From positions 1 through 6,820 of the forward strand of contig JAUWDP010000056.1 of NCBI GenBank assembly GCA_030608725.1: DNA of 6,820 bases, in the 5' to 3' direction. This stretch comes from Candidatus Bathyarchaeota archaeon (GTDB lineage: Archaea > Thermoproteota > Bathyarchaeia > TCS64). A program made the position numbers and the translations under genes. The notes under the pieces were generated by a model, which saw only the letters and a program-made list of their open reading frames with translations, made no database searches and had not been told where the DNA came from. How positions within the stretch are numbered: position 1 is the stretch's first letter; every line of letters begins with the position of its first letter. Of the stretch, positions 1-5,482 are shown piece after piece.

Positions 1-74
1 CCATACTCTTTTCTCAACTTCCAGCCAACTCTAATCTAAATCTAAGATGATTGGTCAGTAAACACTACAGACGA

Positions 75-84
75 TGCGCGCGCA
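75..84. promoter_or_regulatory. TGCGCGCGCA palindrome before the maturase gene
   Basis: A perfect 10-bp palindrome of alternating C and G ends 31 nt before the maturase ATG. It directly abuts an AT-rich stretch (84-93, AATAATACTA) that could serve as the TATA element of a nearly leaderless transcript. An earlier candidate TATA lies at 33-46 (TAATCTAAATCTAA). The identical 10-mer occurs 29 nt before the MFS gene. Its position suits an operator, but no regulator is visible in the window. Confidence 0.45.
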
Positions 85-115
85 ATAATACTAAGTTAAA
101 CCATAGGATTAAGCA

Positions 116-1270
116 ATGGTCAAAGCCTCCCGCGAATTCCAGGTTTTCGTGAAACCCATCGGCTCCATCTGCAACCTGGACTGCCACTACTGCTACTACC
201 TGAAGAAGGAACACCTATATCCAAAAGGCGAGTCGTTCCGCATGCCCGACGAAACTCTGGAAGAGTACATCGCCCAGCACATCGACGCCTCCCCGGAAAC
301 AGTGATCAGGTTCTCCTGGCATGGCGGGGAGCCGACCGTCTTGGGCTTGGACTACTTCCGTAAGATCGTGGCGTTGCAACGCAAGCATCAGCCCCCTAAC
401 CAGCGCATCGCCAACGGCATCCAGACCAACGGAACCCTCCTCGATGAAGACTGGTGCCGCTTTCTTGCCACAGAAGGCTTCGCCGTTGGACTCAGCCTGG
501 ATGGCCCCCCGAAGATGCATGACCGATACCGCGTCACCAAGGACGGTAAGCCCACCCACGAGCAGACGATGCGGGGGCATGAACTCCTACAGAAGCACCG
601 AGTTAATACCGAGGTCCTGTGTGTGGTGAACGCGCATAACGTCCGATTCCCCCTCCAGGTCTACCGATTCTTCAAGCAGATCAACGCCCAATACATAACC
701 TTCCTGCCCATGGTCGAGCCACAGCCCGACACCAAAGCCGGCGTCTGCCACATCACCGTGCCGGCTGAAGCATGGGGAACATTTCTCTGCACCATCTTCG
801 ACGAGTGGAGAGACAAGGACATCGGGAAGGTAAAAGTGCAGATATTCGAAGAGGCCACAAGGACCGCCTTCAACCAGGAGCATTCACTGTGCATCTTCCG
901 GCCTACCTGCGGCGATATCCCTGTCATCGAACACAACGGAGACTTCTATTCATGTGACCACTATGTCGACGTTGAACACCGCCTCGGGAACATAAGTGAG
1001 ACTCCTCTGGTCGAGCTGCTGGAGAGCCCGGCACAGAGAGCATTCGGGAGAGCCAAATTGGAGACTCTGCCCCTTTACTGCCAGGAATGTGGGGTCAGGG
1101 ATATGTGCAACGGCGGGTGCCCTAAGAACCGCTTCATTATGACCCCGGACGGAGAGCCGGGGCTGAACTACCTCTGTGCGGGTTACAAGCGCTTCTTCAC
1201 CCACTGCCAGTCGTTCGTCTCGGAGGTGGCCGCCCTGTGGAGGCGGCAGAACCCTGAAGGCGCGAGATGA
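116..1270 (+). CDS. Anaerobic sulfatase-maturating enzyme (radical SAM/SPASM)
   Basis: The 384-residue protein is a full-length radical SAM enzyme of the anSME type. In that family the enzyme oxidises a Cys or Ser in the sulfatase active site to formylglycine, in the cytoplasm and without oxygen. The SAM-cluster motif CxxxCxxC is C19, C23 and C26, followed by WHGGEP (68-73), QTNGTLL (103-109) and GLSLDGP (125-131). The SPASM part has C259, C265, C280, C322, C325, C331, C335 and C354, enough for two auxiliary 4Fe-4S clusters. D281 directly follows C280, the place of the catalytic Asp of characterised anSMEs. The spacing matches the Clostridium perfringens enzyme closely (from memory). The ATG follows a weak AGGA. 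No sulfatase lies in this window, so the substrate is unknown; a related SPASM peptide-modifying enzyme is the main alternative. Confidence 0.93.
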   Translation: MVKASREFQVFVKPIGSICNLDCHYCYYLKKEHLYPKGESFRMPDETLEEYIAQHIDASPETVIRFSWHGGEPTVLGLDYFRKIVALQRKHQPPNQRIANGIQTNGTLLDEDWCRFLATEGFAVGLSLDGPPKMHDRYRVTKDGKPTHEQTMRGHELLQKHRVNTEVLCVVNAHNVRFPLQVYRFFKQINAQYITFLPMVEPQPDTKAGVCHITVPAEAWGTFLCTIFDEWRDKDIGKVKVQIFEEATRTAFNQEHSLCIFRPTCGDIPVIEHNGDFYSCDHYVDVEHRLGNISETPLVELLESPAQRAFGRAKLETLPLYCQECGVRDMCNGGCPKNRFIMTPDGEPGLNYLCAGYKRFFTHCQSFVSEVAALWRRQNPEGAR

Positions 1271-1276
1271 CGGCGA

Positions 1277-1990
1277 TCAGGTCTTCAGCTTCTCTTTGAA
1301 GAAAGCCTTCGTCCTCTCCCAGGCGAGCTTGGAGGCCTCCTCGTGATATCGGGGGCTCGTGTCGTTGAAGAATCCATGCTTGGCACCCTCATACATGAAT
1401 ATCTCGTAATCCACGGACGCCTCCTTTAACGCCGCCTCGAATTCCGGGATGCCCGCGTTGATGCGCTCGTCGTCACCAGCATAGTGGACAAGCAGGGATG
1501 CTTTCATCCTGGGGACGTCCTCAGGAGCGGGCTGTCTGCCATAGAAGGGGACCGCTGCCTGCACATCCGGGGAGTTGACGGCGACTTGGTTGGTCATCCC
1601 TCCCCCCCAGCAGAAACCCGTGACCCCCACCTTCCCCGTCGACTGGGGATGGGTCTTCAGATAATTCACCGCCGCCACATAGTTCTTCGTCGTCTCCTCA
1701 CCGTCTAGCTCCCTCATCAGCTTCCGGGCCTCATCGACATCCTCGGGAGTCCCCCCTAAGGGCGACAAGGCGTCTGGGGCTATGGCCAGGAATCCCTCCA
1801 AGGCGACCCGTCTGGTGATGTCTTCAATGTGGGAATTAAGACCATAGATCTCTTGGATGACGATCACACCTGGCAGTTTTTCATCCCCTTTAGGCCTGGC
1901 ATAATGTGCGAGAACATCGCCTGTCTCGCCGGGGTATTTAATATCCTCCACATACAGGCGGGGATCTTCCTTTGGAACACGCGCACTCAT
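1277..1990 (-). CDS. Dienelactone hydrolase family protein
   Basis: A 237-residue cytoplasmic alpha/beta hydrolase of the carboxymethylenebutenolidase family. Family members open dienelactones or cleave other small esters; the true substrate here is unknown. The nucleophile elbow GFCWGG (125-130) carries Cys127. The acid is Asp174 in AGDDERIN, and the base is His205 in KHGFF. Glu47 in QEIYG matches the Glu that holds the Cys in classical dienelactone hydrolase. There is no signal peptide, and the length is usual for the family. I chose ATG 1990 because GAGGT (1999-2003) lies 8 nt before it. The longer reading starts at a TTG (2003-2005) that overlaps this Shine-Dalgarno sequence and probably lies at the transcript start. 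The gene is tail-to-tail with the maturase, 6 bp apart, and lies 119 bp downstream of the MFS gene. Confidence 0.92.
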   Translation of the reverse strand: MSARVPKEDPRLYVEDIKYPGETGDVLAHYARPKGDEKLPGVIVIQEIYGLNSHIEDITRRVALEGFLAIAPDALSPLGGTPEDVDEARKLMRELDGEETTKNYVAAVNYLKTHPQSTGKVGVTGFCWGGGMTNQVAVNSPDVQAAVPFYGRQPAPEDVPRMKASLLVHYAGDDERINAGIPEFEAALKEASVDYEIFMYEGAKHGFFNDTSPRYHEEASKLAWERTKAFFKEKLKT

Positions 1991-1998
1991 TCTAAACA

Positions 1999-2036
1999 AC
2001 CTCAATTGATTAGATGATTAATATTCATATAATAAT
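1999..2036 (-). promoter_or_regulatory. Promoter and ribosome binding site of the hydrolase gene
   Basis: Read on the minus strand, an AT-rich element (2025-2036, ATTATTATATGA) resembles an archaeal TATA box about 40 nt before ATG 1990. It predicts a transcript start near 2005 and a leader of about 15 nt. That leader would contain GAGGT (1999-2003), well spaced from ATG 1990. The hydrolase can therefore be transcribed independently of the upstream MFS gene. Confidence 0.5.
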
Positions 2037-2044
2037 TATCCTAA

Positions 2045-2050
2045 GCGCGC
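2045..2050. repeat. GCGCGC element between the hydrolase and MFS genes
   Basis: A GCGCGC hexamer in the 119-bp gap, just upstream of the hydrolase TATA element. It is one of two such copies in this gap and part of the intergenic GCGCGC set. Confidence 0.4.
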
Positions 2051-2089
2051 CGGAGCAGCCCCCAGCCTTGCTTACAGGAGCCCCTCATA

Positions 2090-2099
2090 ATGCGCGCAT
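2090..2099. repeat. ATGCGCGCAT palindrome after the MFS stop
   Basis: A perfect 10-bp palindrome, 10 bp past the MFS stop and 100 nt upstream of the hydrolase start. With the GCGCGC at 2045-2050 it could form a long-range 6-bp stem in the MFS 3' end. No T-run follows, so a normal terminator is not evident here. Confidence 0.45.
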
Positions 2100-2109
2100 C
2101 ATCTATCTT

Positions 2110-3348
2110 CTACTGATCCTGCTTCGCACTCTGCTCCTCGGGAGGCCTAATGTCCTTGAAGAGGACATACATGGAACCCAGAGAGAGAAACTGGAAGAAA
2201 GCCGCAGCGTAGAATGGGAGAGAGATCGAGACATACTGCAAGCTGTAACCAGTCAGCAGCGGCGCCCCGGCCGCCGTGAACCTGCAAACAACCGTGACCA
2301 TCCCGGCGGCGGAGGCCCTCCTCCGGCTCCCGATCATCCCCATCAAGTAGGACTGGCGGAGGGGAACGTCGATCATCGAGAACAGCGACATGAACCCCCT
2401 CGTCAGCGCAACGGCGGTGTAACCCGGCAGGATGGGGGTCAACGTGTTGACGAAGACGACCGGGACCCTCGAGATGACGATGGCCCTAATCACCCCAACC
2501 CTCTCGGCTATCCTCAAGCCCAGGAAGTACGAGAAAGCAGCCAGGAAGCGAGAAGCCCCGAAGAAGGTACCGATCGTCCCCGGGCCAACCCCGAACTTTA
2601 GGTAGAACCAGTAGGAGACGAAGTTTCCGAGGAAAGAGCCGCCGATCATATCCAGCGCGACGACCGCTGACCATTTCAGGAGGATCCCACTATCGTCCAC
2701 ATCGGTTGCCTCGGTGGCCTCGACCTCGTCGACGGTACGGCTCCTTTGGACGGTCTCCTCGATAAGAGTGAAGCATGCAAATGTGATGATGCCTGTTACA
2801 GCGAACACGGCGAAGAGGGGTCTGTAAGAGATGAGCTCCGGGACCCCCCAAGACTGGAGGAGCTCCGGAAGCCCCGCGGCGAGGGAGCCGAGGACCCCTG
2901 CCATGGTCCCAATGAAGGAGTTGATGCTGAACGCCTTCGTCCTGTCCTCGTCTGCGACCTTCTCGGTCAGGATAGCCTGCTCCGCCGGCGTATAGGGAAG
3001 CCTGCCCCCAATGCTGACCAGTACAGCGGTAACCAACAGAACTCCCAGGTCCTGGGTGAACGTGTAGACGGCGCCGCCTACGACCATCAACCCCGCCGAG
3101 AAGAGGATGACGGGCTTCCGCCCATAGCGGTCTGCTATCACTCCTTCTAGGAAGCTCCGGACCGCCGAGAACAGGGACATCCCCGTGAAGACCAGCCCCA
3201 GCGTCACGGCGGAGGCCCCCAGCTTGCTCAGGTAGATGGTGAAGCCGACTGCGAGGATGGCGGCGCTGAAGCTGCGGATCCCACGCGTGAAGACAAGGAT
3301 CTTGGCATCCCTGTTGAGAACCTTGAGCATCGAAAGCCTACTGAACAT
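2110..3348 (-). CDS. Major facilitator superfamily transporter
   Basis: A 412-residue inner-membrane carrier, the usual length for a 12-helix MFS protein that couples solute movement to an ion gradient or runs as a uniporter. The diagnostic loop 2-3 motif A is intact at 69-79 (GVIADRYGRKP). Hydrophobic segments run through both halves. They are separated by a charged acidic linker at about 197-220, the cytoplasmic hinge between the two six-helix bundles. The C-terminal tail (about 399-412) is hydrophilic. ATG 3348 is the first start; Met7 is a possible alternative, and neither has a strong Shine-Dalgarno sequence. The substrate cannot be read from the sequence; drug or metabolite efflux is only a common role among similar MFS proteins. 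It is in tandem with the hydrolase and shares the TGCGCGCGCA upstream element with the maturase. Confidence 0.9.
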   Translation of the reverse strand: MFSRLSMLKVLNRDAKILVFTRGIRSFSAAILAVGFTIYLSKLGASAVTLGLVFTGMSLFSAVRSFLEGVIADRYGRKPVILFSAGLMVVGGAVYTFTQDLGVLLVTAVLVSIGGRLPYTPAEQAILTEKVADEDRTKAFSINSFIGTMAGVLGSLAAGLPELLQSWGVPELISYRPLFAVFAVTGIITFACFTLIEETVQRSRTVDEVEATEATDVDDSGILLKWSAVVALDMIGGSFLGNFVSYWFYLKFGVGPGTIGTFFGASRFLAAFSYFLGLRIAERVGVIRAIVISRVPVVFVNTLTPILPGYTAVALTRGFMSLFSMIDVPLRQSYLMGMIGSRRRASAAGMVTVVCRFTAAGAPLLTGYSLQYVSISLPFYAAAFFQFLSLGSMYVLFKDIRPPEEQSAKQDQ

Positions 3349-3377
3349 ACGCTTCTCTCACATGACCTGCCTATTCC

Positions 3378-3387
3378 TGCGCGCGCA
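3378..3387. promoter_or_regulatory. TGCGCGCGCA palindrome before the MFS gene
   Basis: Identical to the 10-mer at 75-84 and placed 29 nt before the MFS start. On the minus strand it directly follows an AT-rich TATA-like element (3389-3396, CTAATATT). The palindrome would lie between the TATA box and the predicted transcript start near 3367, a position where a bound protein could block transcription. Confidence 0.5.
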
Positions 3388-3388
3388 T

Positions 3389-3396
3389 GAATATTA
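3389..3396 (-). promoter_or_regulatory. Putative TATA element of the MFS gene
   Basis: CTAATATT on the minus strand, about 45 nt before ATG 3348. A transcript start some 25 nt downstream would give a leader of about 20 nt. The call rests only on composition and spacing. Confidence 0.4.
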
Positions 3397-3426
3397 GCCA
3401 ATCCCTTCCCTACTTTTTCTCCTACG

Positions 3427-3445
3427 TTTTTTAAACTGTGATATA
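3427..3445 (+). promoter_or_regulatory. Putative promoter of the membrane-anchored protein gene
   Basis: Two AT-rich elements, TTTTTTAAA (3427-3435) and ATATA (3441-3445), could act as a TATA box for the rightward gene. They predict a leader of roughly 45-55 nt that includes a purine-rich AAGGAGAGGCGAGG (3470-3483). That run is too far from ATG 3512 to be its ribosome binding site. A nearer TATA-like TTTTAAAC (3496-3503) is too close to the start to be used for it. Confidence 0.35.
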
Positions 3446-3511
3446 CCCCGTAGAATGGTACAATAAGACAAGGAGAGGCGAGGAATAATCTCTAATTTTA
3501 AACTTGGTTTG

Positions 3512-4171
3512 ATGGCTAAGAAGAGTGATACTGAGTCATGGGCCTTACGTGACAGATGGCTCATCATCATTGTGTTGATTATAGCGGGTATAACCATCTG
3601 GAACTCCAGGGTCGATCTCTTTCCGGATAAATTCCCGATCGAATACTCGAACTACGGATTCACGTTCCGACACCCCAAAGACACTGACAGCTTCTGGGAA
3701 GTCGGCCTCGACAATGAGAACATCTTCGACTATACCGGCACGATTCGCCCCAGCGAGGACAGGGGGATGGTGGGCTACAGCCGGAAGGGCCAAGAGGTGG
3801 CGATCACTTGGTCGGCCATGGAGCAGGCGCCCACCCTCGAGGAGATACTCGAGGTATACTACAACTCGGTCATCTTGAATAGCGAGAGACGAGACAGGGA
3901 GATCACGATCACCAAGGGAAAGCTTGAAACCGGGGAGATCAACGGACACACGACAGCCCTACAGTTCCACACGCTAGAGATCATGATGCCCGGCTCCTCC
4001 GAACCCCTTTACGCTGAAGGCTACGTCGGTGGCTGGTACTGCCAGAGCACAGGCAGGTTTTTTTTCGGTTATGTATTTCAGTGGAACACGGGTCAGCCAC
4101 CAGACCAGACGGAGGTACAAGCTCTGGCTCGGCTCAACACATTCCTGAATACCCTGAGATGCCATGGTTAA
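3512..4171 (+). CDS. Membrane-anchored extracytoplasmic protein, PsbP-like fold suspected
   Basis: I do not recognise a defined family with certainty. The 219-residue protein begins with a charged segment (K3, K4, R13, R15), then one hydrophobic helix (about 16-30), and then a soluble domain that should face outside. Just after the helix, IEYSNYGFTFRHPKD resembles the YGF-x-F-x-P start of PsbP/Mog1-like domains common in archaeal and bacterial surface proteins. The C-terminal LNTFLNTL helix also suits that fold; this is an inference. Only two cysteines exist, C177 and C217, both on the outer side, so a disulfide is possible. ATG 3512 is preferred over the adjoining TTG 3509; neither has a nearby Shine-Dalgarno sequence. 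It diverges from the MFS gene and is tail-to-tail (27 bp) with the 4Fe-4S gene. Codon use matches its neighbours. Confidence 0.8.
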   Translation: MAKKSDTESWALRDRWLIIIVLIIAGITIWNSRVDLFPDKFPIEYSNYGFTFRHPKDTDSFWEVGLDNENIFDYTGTIRPSEDRGMVGYSRKGQEVAITWSAMEQAPTLEEILEVYYNSVILNSERRDREITITKGKLETGEINGHTTALQFHTLEIMMPGSSEPLYAEGYVGGWYCQSTGRFFFGYVFQWNTGQPPDQTEVQALARLNTFLNTLRCHG

Positions 4172-4188
4172 CGGCAGGCAATCCGACA

Positions 4189-4195
4189 GCGCGCG
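4189..4195. repeat. GCGCGCG element in a convergent gap
   Basis: Sits in the 27-bp gap between two convergent stop codons, where no promoter is expected. It belongs to the intergenic GCGCGC set and argues that not all copies are operators. Confidence 0.35.
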
Positions 4196-4198
4196 AGG

Positions 4199-4972
4199 TT
4201 AGATGCGCTCGTCCACCTTCCCCGAGCCTCTCCCGATGTGCTGGTCTCTCAGGTCCCTGCCTATGGGACAGGACCTCTGACAGGTCTGGCACATCCTCCA
4301 CGTGTTCTCCGTGACCATGGGGCTGTGCTCCGTGTATATGTCACGGAACTCCTCGCCGATCCTCTCTTCCATGGGCATACCCAGGAGGCACTTGTCCGGG
4401 TCCACGACATAGGGCGTCAGGGCCCTCACGGGACAGGCCTTCACGCACTCGTCGCATTTTCCGCAGAGGTCACTGCAAGTCTCGCTGTCGGGGACCAGCG
4501 GTGCGTCGGTCACGATGCTCCTGTACCTGACCCAGGGACCGAATGTGGGGTTGATTATGAGGCTGTTCTTCCCGTAGTGGCCGAGACCAGCCTGTTCGGC
4601 CATGCGTTTCTTTGAGAGGAGATCCGCCTCGAGGACGGCCTCGTAGCCTTCACGGTTGAGGTACCTCACGAGGCGGCGGGCGTAGAGGCGCCCCCTCCAC
4701 TCGTCCGGGTACTCATGGTGGTCCCGGACCCTTATCACCAGGTCATGGAGGTCATCCCAGACGCGGGCCCCCAGGATGATGACGCTCTTCGCGTCATCCA
4801 TGTAGTCGGTCGTCTTCTTGGTCCAGGTCTCGTAGTTCCTGTGAGCGATGAAGTGGCTCGGGACGTTGTCCAGGGTCTCCGCGGAAATGACCCCTAAGAG
4901 GTCGAACCCGTACCTCCTCGCGCGCTCCTTCACGTTCTTGGTCAGTTCAAGGCTGTCCCCTGTGGCATTCAT
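4199..4972 (-). CDS. QueG-like double 4Fe-4S cluster protein
   Basis: A 257-residue cytoplasmic protein related to epoxyqueuosine reductase. The family core GLGHYGKNSLIINPTFGP (129-146) and TDAPL (155-159) are well kept. The ferredoxin-like part has C170-x2-C173-x2-C176-x3-C180-P and, later, C195, C228-x2-C231-x3-C235-P, enough for two 4Fe-4S clusters. True QueG uses a cobalamin and a catalytic Asp in the stretch before GLGW-x-GKN. Here only D117 is near, two residues out of register, and the Trp is replaced by H132-Y133. Archaea generally make archaeosine, so a tRNA queuosine role is doubtful; many archaeal homologues carry the QueG name only by similarity. The protein is shorter than bacterial QueG. 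ATG 4972 is chosen because a TATA box (4991-5000) lies about 23 nt upstream, giving a leaderless message; the longer TTG 5041 reading would lie upstream of that promoter. Confidence 0.88.
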   Translation of the reverse strand: MNATGDSLELTKNVKERARRYGFDLLGVISAETLDNVPSHFIAHRNYETWTKKTTDYMDDAKSVIILGARVWDDLHDLVIRVRDHHEYPDEWRGRLYARRLVRYLNREGYEAVLEADLLSKKRMAEQAGLGHYGKNSLIINPTFGPWVRYRSIVTDAPLVPDSETCSDLCGKCDECVKACPVRALTPYVVDPDKCLLGMPMEERIGEEFRDIYTEHSPMVTENTWRMCQTCQRSCPIGRDLRDQHIGRGSGKVDERI

Positions 4973-4990
4973 AACGAAATGTGGGACAAC

Positions 4991-5000
4991 ATTATACAAA
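4991..5000 (-). promoter_or_regulatory. TATA element of the 4Fe-4S protein gene
   Basis: TTTGTATAAT on the minus strand, centred about 23 nt before ATG 4972. Archaeal transcription starts about 25 nt after the TATA centre, so the message would begin at or next to the ATG. No Shine-Dalgarno sequence precedes the ATG, in agreement with a leaderless transcript. Confidence 0.6.
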
Positions 5001-5054
5001 AACGTGGTGACAGCGAGCACGCAACTACGCCAAATCCCCAACTCTTCTACTAAT

Positions 5055-5112
5055 GACTCACATAACGTGATTCTCCTATGTACTTACCACCTGCGACCTC
5101 CAACTGTGAGTC
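5055..5112. repeat. 8-bp inverted repeat in a divergent promoter region
   Basis: GACTCACA (5055-5062) and TGTGAGTC (5105-5112) are exact reverse complements 42 nt apart. They lie between the divergent 4Fe-4S and small-ORF genes. They could be paired operator half-sites or a weak stem; a match of this size can also arise by chance in a region this long. Confidence 0.3.
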
Positions 5113-5154
5113 GCCCTTAATACATGAGCCATCGTCCCCTCATCATGATGAGAA

Positions 5155-5304
5155 ATGACCCAAGTGGACATAGCCGATGAGAACCTGCTCAAACTGACCC
5201 AGATACGGGATGTGGTCATGTTTGAGGACGGGCTGGAATCAAGTATCGACGAGGTCTTGGCCCGCGTTCTGGGGTTCTACAGGAAGTTCGTACCCTACGA
5301 CTAG
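5155..5304 (+). CDS. Small 49-residue protein, antitoxin-like
   Basis: An ATG-to-TAG reading frame of 49 residues with GC-rich codons like its neighbours. An in-frame stop (5149-5151) lies just upstream, so the start is fixed. The protein is acidic and has no membrane helix or Cys. Its layout is a short N-terminal helix (about 7-18), a central VVMFEDGLESSIDEVLARVL (20-39) and the ending FYRKFVPYD. Small archaeal proteins with a similar shape, an ordered beta-turn followed by a DEV-x-x-x-LL helix and a Y-K-F-V-P-Y tail, are often found singly or as VapB-like antitoxins. That similarity is from memory and was not tested. No toxin ORF adjoins it. A TATA-like CTTAATACA (5116-5124) precedes it. 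It is divergent from the 4Fe-4S gene, 182 bp away. Confidence 0.65.
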   Translation: MTQVDIADENLLKLTQIRDVVMFEDGLESSIDEVLARVLGFYRKFVPYD

Positions 5305-5305
5305 A

Positions 5306-5352
5306 CCCCTGTCCTCCCCCCTTTCTTTACCCTCTATACTCTTTCCCTTCCC
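5306..5352 (+). terminator. Pyrimidine-rich tract after the small ORF
   Basis: Directly after the small-ORF stop comes a 47-base stretch that is almost wholly C and T with short T-runs. Archaeal termination relies on T-rich non-template strand sequence, so this may end the rightward transcript. The tract is C-rich, which weakens the case. Confidence 0.3.
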
Positions 5353-5482
5353 TGGACCTACTTCTATTCGATGCCACAGACCCCCCTCCACAGGGGCGTC
5401 AAGTGGCTTATCGCCCGGTCCCTGGTTGCTACGCGCGCGTGAAAACCCCTAGGTCTTGAGGAACGCATCTCAACCATGGGAA
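5353..5482. other. Gene-free stretch between convergent genes
   Basis: With the pyrimidine tract this completes a 178-bp gap between two convergent stops. It holds a short perfect hairpin, CCCCT-CCAC-AGGGG (5383-5396), and the palindrome at 5431-5440. I found no convincing reading frame, tRNA or transposon end. An unrecognised small RNA cannot be excluded. Confidence 0.4.
5431..5440. repeat. ACGCGCGCGT palindrome
   Basis: A perfect 10-bp alternating CG palindrome between the convergent small ORF and P1 peptidase gene, about 43 bp past the peptidase stop. It shares the GCGCGC core with the copies near the maturase and MFS genes but has A/T ends swapped. Confidence 0.45.

Noticed and set aside
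1..40. A possible leftward gene starting at an ATG at positions 2-4 (minus strand) with TATA-like sequence behind it.
   Set aside because: Only one codon lies inside the window, so no coding signal can be judged.
2041..2109. A rho-independent style hairpin terminator after the MFS gene made by pairing the two GCGCGC copies.
   Set aside because: The loop would be about 40 nt, the stem only 6 bp, and no T-run follows, so termination here is not supported.
1829..2601. Rightward frames of 62 and 195 residues over the hydrolase start and the MFS 3' half.
   Set aside because: They are antisense to well-supported genes, rich in Arg, Pro and Glu, and resemble no protein family; they are mirror frames of GC-rich coding DNA.
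5210..5452. An 80-residue rightward frame over the small ORF and the gene-free stretch.
   Set aside because: Low-complexity Ser/Pro composition from pyrimidine-rich DNA, no start signal, and it conflicts with the better small frame at 5155-5304.
5305..5482. A tRNA or other structured RNA in the largest gene-free gap.
   Set aside because: No cloverleaf arms, T-loop consensus or extended stem could be found; only a 5-bp hairpin at 5383-5396 is present.
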